From Artocarpus heterophyllus (lineage: Eukaryota > Streptophyta > Magnoliopsida > Rosales > Moraceae), in NCBI GenBank assembly GCA_025403435.1, contig CM046347.1:26672597-26736596 (forward strand): a DNA stretch of 64,000 nucleotides, read 5' to 3'. The notes under the pieces were generated by a model. The model was not told the DNA's origin. It was given only the letters and a program-made list of their open reading frames with translations, and searched no databases. This document shows positions 59,050 through 64,000 of this stretch, piece by piece (the stretch's first letter is position 1; each line of letters begins with the position of its first letter). A program made the position numbers and the translations under genes.

Positions 59050-62000
59050 TGTGACGCCCCCTTACGAACGTCGCAGATGTCGTTACATACTTTTATTTAA
59101 ACTTTTACTTTGAGATCAACCATATAACTTGAAGATAGTTTGAAAACATAATTTGGGAAAACATACCCAGGATCCATGCATGCATTTTTTTTTACAACAT
59201 TTAATAATTTAAATCCATAATAATAATAATAATAATAATTTACTTGATCATAAACATTCTTTAATTAGTTAAACATTCCAAATAATAAAATCATAATTTA
59301 AAAAGAAACATCACAACATTTAAAAACAATCAACTCTCACTGTTCGACAGGCCGAACTTGATTGGCAGGGCGGAAAACATCCACTGGCAGGCCACCCAAG
59401 GCTCTACAAAAACAGGGTTTTAAACTTTTGCTTGGTTCGGCAGGCCGATCATCATTGTTCGACAGGCCAACCGGCTAAGAAAAATTAGAAAATCAATTTT
59501 AAAACGAGAATCAATACTTCAATATGCGGAGACCATATACTTAAAATGATAAGATAAAATAATAAAACATAGTTTATGAATTCTTTAAAACTGATCAAAT
59601 AAACATGTTCAAATTATAAAACTTGATTTAATCATTAAAAAATTTCTTCCTTGGCGTTCTTCCGATTACGATTCATCTTACTTAGCTCACATGCCTTTCC
59701 ACGCCCTCCGCCTTGTCCATAACCTTCTTACCCTTGTCTGCAACATGATATAAAACTAGATAAGCTAATGCTTAGTAAGTACATTATTATCTCACAACTT
59801 AAAACATTTTATGTACACCGTCATCATCATCATAATAGTGCACTAGGCACATTTTCATAGGAACATATCTTTCATTACATTATCTATATTAAAACTTAAT
59901 TCCTTTTATCTTAAGGGCCAAGTGTTGCACCATAATCATCAACGTGGGCACGCCGTCATGAGAGGAAAAGGGTAGCTAATCCTAAACTAAACATGACATC
60001 ATAACATTGGTGTGCAACACTTATTTAGGTGATACATATATATACATATTTAAACTTTCATGCTTTGAAATATGTCATCATCATACATGCATAACTTTAT
60101 GAACATAAAAATACTTCATAAGAAATCTTTAACTGAAACCATCATAAAATCCATCATAGAATAAATATCATTATGAACATAATTTCAAACCTTATAAAAC
60201 CTATCATGTTGCAGGTAAGAATGTACTTACCTTTTTAGCTACCTTATTTAACCTTAATTTTGTAGGTAACGACACCGCGGTTCGATGTGCTCACTTCATA
60301 TTGTGTTCATGTCATACATTCATTAAAAAAAATGACAATTAACTTATATTTTCAATGAATTAATCACCACAACATAACATCTATTACCATATATCATCTC
60401 ACATACATTCATCTCTTGAAACATAGATTATAACATATATCATTTAACATTTAAAACAAGTCATAATTTCATGACATAAAAATCTGCCAATCAACACAAA
60501 ACAAAGAGCAACACAATAAACGAGCTCGTTTAACACATTATTAAAGCTGTAGAAAATCCACAAAAATCAACACATATAAAAGACACATAAAACTATGACG
60601 TATCCAAAAATCACCTTTAAATAAATTCCATACAATCCAAAATGTATGTTTGAATTCAGAGAACAAACAACCATAAACAATTCTGATAGTGAGTTATATG
60701 CAATCATCATATTCCAATAATTAAAATAAAATTATTTTGACCCTAAAATTCAAATGAAAACTTTTTAACATATAGTTACAGTACCACATAAATTCTTGTC
60801 ACCAAATAAAATTATTTAATCACACAAAAACATCACAAAGCAAGGAGTCCAACAATTTACTGACAAAGCAGTCTCATAACCTAGTCTTAATAAAAATTCC
60901 ATATCACATAACATATTCATCGAATCATCACCAAAATTTCTAGTCCATAACTTAAACATATACATGAACATATTTGCTAAATTTCGTAAAAATCAAAGCA
61001 CAATTGCCCCTTGAACTAAAAGCCACATTTTGTGCAACATAATCAAACAGCAACATTTTACTGTGAGTGGCAGAGGGTAAAAAATTTGTATCTTAATGTA
61101 GAAAAATCAAAATAACGTGAAACTTAAAGGAACATTACATAACATATACACGAACATCATACTAAAATTTTAGAGCAAAAGAAAATTCCTAGACAAAGTT
61201 ATGGTAGTCGGATTAAGTAGGAGAAATACATTTCAGAAATACCAAAAAAGAGTTCTTACCTTAAACAAATTTCTTCTGAAACTCCTTCGAATTCAAGCAA
61301 AGAAATTTCAATATTTCTTACCAATAATTAGCAGGGAAATTTGAGGGGGAGACAAAGAAGAAAACGTGAAGAGGAGAGAGAGTGAGAGAGAGAGGAAACA
61401 TCTAAGAAAAAAATAAAGAGAGAGAGAACAAAATTATCGTGAAAAGGGAAAATGAGAGTAACGTACATGAGAATGCTAGTCTTGTCCATTATTATCAGAA
61501 ATTTTCTAATTAAAAGTTGGCTAATTAGTGTGGAGAAAGGAGAGGATTAGGGGAAACTCAAATTGATTAGCTTCACTTACCATATTTTGCCCTCTAAAAA
61601 TAGGAAACCATTTAAAACAATTCCAATCAATCAAAAGTCAATTATTTGATTTCCTTAAATGAGGAAATTAATCCTAAAATATGCCAATCAATCACATTAA
61701 ACCATCCAATCATCGTAATTATCTAAGTCACAAATCTGAAGAGACTTTTGCTGACTATTCGTTAGCTGTCATCAGCCTGCCGATTCCTCACTTCGGCCTA
61801 CCGATTCCACTAAGTCCTGCCTGTTGATGATTTTCATCGGCCTGCCGATGCTTGAGGGACAATTCGGCCTGTCGAACTTGAAGGTTCGGCCTGCCAAACT
61901 TGAAGTTTTGGCCTGCCAAACTGTCCTTACATACTAGATACATCATAGCATTTAAATCATTAATGAATCATAAATAAACATACAATGTAAATAACATGAA

Positions 62001-62154
62001 CTCTTGAGCACATCAATTCCACGTAATCGTCACCTGTCATAACACTTAGAAAAAAATGGTTAGTAGCATTATATCATAAATCCATATGGAATAAAATGCT
62101 TAACTTCGACACTAATATAACATTATCCATTACATAGCATAGGCGGGTGTCACA
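59050..62154 (-). mobile_element. Solo LTR, Gypsy (3105 bp), TSD CCTAG
   Basis: Perfect duplications CCTAG at 59045-59049 and 62155-62159, located within the hAT element. + strand ends are TGTGACGCCCCC and GGCGGGTGTCACA. No internal region or second LTR. Minus orientation is inferred from the shared block ATAAGCTAATGCTTAGTAAG (about 59760), which matches the LTRs at 39900 and 57360. Clusters of CGGCAGGCCGA-like words lie near both ends (59340-59480 and 61745-61930). Confidence 0.83.
59221..59240 (+). repeat. (TAA)n microsatellite
   Basis: Six or more uninterrupted ATA/TAA trinucleotides inside the solo LTR. A simple repeat. Confidence 0.75.
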
Positions 62155-63972
62155 CCTAGCCATCTTAACTCGTATATGGGCTTAAATGGTCCAGCCCATG
62201 CAAGCCCATGGCATGGCCCGGCCTGACCTACAAAATTCATGGGCTGGACTGGCCCGGCCTATGGCCCACTTGGGCCTAAAGAGAACGGGTTGGGCCAAGC
62301 CAGGTCGACCCATTCTTGCATCTCTATAGTCTTAACTTGATCTTTAAAACTTTATGCATAGTAAATGCTAACATAAAACATATTCAAAACATTTGAAATT
62401 TATTTTTTAACTTAACTTTGTTCTTGTCGGTTCATTAATCCATTGCTTACCTTAAATGTTCCTTAGTCAAACTTCTCATCTTACTTAACAGTTTTGTTAC
62501 ATAATGTGTTACTGAACATTTTCTATCTAAGGGTGTCTTGCTAATTCAAAGTGCTTAGGCTCCGTTTTAGCCGTTTTGTAAAAAATGATAGTTTTACCCT
62601 TAATAAGTTTTTCATGAGTCTCATAAATTTATTAAACTTCTCATTTTACTTTACTATTTCGTTACATAACAGGGTATAGAAAAATTCCCGCTTAGGGATA
62701 TTTTCCTAATTCTGTCATTTCGGAGTTTGTTTTGGCCTTTTTATGAAAAATGACCATTTTGCCTTTGGGGTCGTAGAAAATTTTTGAAACTCGTTTTAAA
62801 CCGAAACTCAAATTTCTTTACTTCTGATAATATTATGAAAAACAAAACAATAGTTTTTCTTTTGATAAAATCTATTTTATTAAAACTTTACAGTTTTGAT
62901 CTGTTATTGCAAAAATCCTAGTTTTCACCCTTAATGTTTTTCTCTCATTCTTACTTGATAAAATCACTTAATCCTTTCAAAGCTGAAACCTGTGGTTATT
63001 GACTACCCACAGCCATGTAGAAAACCAACATTTTCTTAGTGAAAATCCAGTTTCACATAATTTTATAGTTTTTGGCTCGAAACATAAAAATCTTGACATT
63101 TTTCCCTTGAAACTAAAAATAACTGTTTTATACTGAAAATTTTAGTTTTTGATAAGGATTAAAACTTATAAAAGCTCCTTGGTTAAACTCAACAAATTTC
63201 AAAACGTTTGTCCCATATTATCGTTTTGAAATTTTGTGATAGATCTTGTAAGATTCATAACTTACAAACCGTAAAGAATTTACATGAATAGTCTAGATGA
63301 GTTCTACAATCTTTGTGTTTTAAATTTTTTGAAATTTCAACTATATAGTAGAGTTTTCTGCCATTTTTCAAAATTGCCTATTTGTGCATCAAACTTTTCA
63401 ATTTGATCCACTTAGAATTTTATAAGACTTTGTTCACAAAAGTTGTTCATCTCACTATTTTGGCCAAATCTTGTGTTTTATTTAGAAAACAAATTGGCCT
63501 CTAAGATCTCCAAAATCATCCATTTTTGAAAATGCACCATAATTTTGTTTTAGAGCAAAGTTCTTCAAACTTTGCATTTTAAAATATAAAGCCCTAGTTT
63601 TTAACACTAAGCATCATCACCATACACATAACACACTACATAATCATATCATAGAGTTCTTTCAACATGCCATAGTCCATATTTAAACAAATACATACCA
63701 ATCCTTCATGAAAAACAACAAACTTCAAAGTAAGGGATTAAATTTTTTACCAACTATTTGCAAGCTTTGTGATCCTCCTCAAAAAAGCTTGAATTTATCC
63801 AAGCTTCCTTGGCACAATTCATGATAAAATCCTCCATTAAAACCCTTCCAAAGTCAAGAGGAAACACAAAAACCCGTGAAGAAGAACTTGAGATTTTTAC
63901 CTCAAAAGTGTTTGTTCTTGAACAAAAACAGTTGCATCTTGAGTTTAAGCTTGATTGGAAGTTAAACTTTAG

Positions 63973-63995
63973 AATATATATATATATATATATTT
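63973..63995. repeat. (AT)n tract at the window end
   Basis: About eleven TA dinucleotides before TTTGGGGG. A simple repeat within or beside the outer LTR. Confidence 0.8.
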
Positions 63996-64000
63996 GGGGG

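Larger units (their letters stand above)
58480..62326. mobile_element. hAT element interrupted by a solo LTR
   Basis: Termini TAGAGATGCAACAATTGG (left) and, reverse-complemented, TAGAGATGCAAGAATGGG (right). Flanks TAGTATTG (58472-58479) and TAGTCTTA (62327-62334) match at 6 of 8 bases, a decayed hAT duplication. Minus the inserted LTR the element is about 737 bp, and it matches the 793-bp copy at 13716-14508 in opposite orientation, including the GGCCC-rich arms and the AT-rich middle. Confidence 0.82.
57360..64000 (-). mobile_element. Outer Gypsy Tekay-like LTR, split and running off the window
   Basis: The 3' LTR end (- strand GGCGGGGTGTTACT) lies at 57360. The sequence runs to 58479, is interrupted by a hAT element (58480-62326), and continues 62335-64000. 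The far part (63740-63950 read on the - strand) resembles the leader zone of the 52596 LTR in layout (TCACGGGTTTTTGTG, GGTTTTAATGGAGGATTT). Without the insertion at least 2.8 kb of LTR is present. The 5' end is outside the window. Confidence 0.65.

Noticed and set aside
1..64000. CRISPR arrays, operons or bacterial defence systems
   Set aside because: The window is plant nuclear DNA; the tandem repeats seen lack spacer-repeat architecture and no cas-like genes occur.
1..64000. tRNA genes
   Set aside because: I found no cloverleaf with intact A and B boxes by eye; a tRNA scan would be decisive.

Overview
The window is AT-rich nuclear DNA of a flowering plant, most likely a dicot. The evidence is a 19-exon gene with GT-AG introns, an intronless plant PPR gene, a nuclear copy of plastid rDNA, and many plant-type transposable elements (Copia and Gypsy LTR elements, L1-type LINEs, Harbinger, hAT, Mutator, CACTA). 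The species cannot be named from the sequence alone.

Two intact protein-coding genes are supported. The first is RPOT3 (RpoTp), the plastid-targeted phage-type RNA polymerase, on the + strand at 15679-29899. I reconstructed all 19 exons; every junction is GT-AG and keeps frame, giving about 980 residues with the three catalytic motifs intact. The second is an intronless PPR gene on the - strand (31865-34534, 889 aa) that matches Arabidopsis At4g30825 (BFA2), a chloroplast factor for atpH/F transcripts. The genes converge tail to tail, about 2 kb apart, and both act in plastid gene expression.

Region by region: 1-3395 holds a Tourist-like MITE and a decayed + strand Copia pol with its 3' LTR (from 3396). 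4461-9458 is a decayed - strand Copia element whose 5' LTR was split by a 3.7-kb Harbinger element with TAA target duplications. 9757-10908 is a diverged Copia LTR remnant. 11491-12022 has two tandem duplications. 13322-15475 is a possible Mutator-like element carrying a 793-bp hAT element. 15679-34534 is the genic core; introns 1 and 4 of RPOT3 hold LINE 3' ends. 34656-36077 is a tandem duplication of the PPR upstream region. 36690-39169 is a dead MULE transposase interrupted by plastid 16S rDNA and a MITE. 39900-46725 is mostly unassigned AT-rich DNA with Gypsy, CACTA and MITE scraps. 46726-64000 is a transposon nest: an 805-bp hAT element with an hATC remnant, and three solo LTRs (47599-50257, 52596-55740, 59050-62154), each with a perfect 5-bp target duplication. 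The last sits inside a hAT element that itself sits inside a further LTR running off the window.

I found no CRISPR array, operon or recognisable new molecular system. The best observations are the multi-level insertion history with target duplications, the duplicated PPR promoter, a stopless 120-nt RPOT3 intron, and the NUPT/MITE junction inside a MULE.
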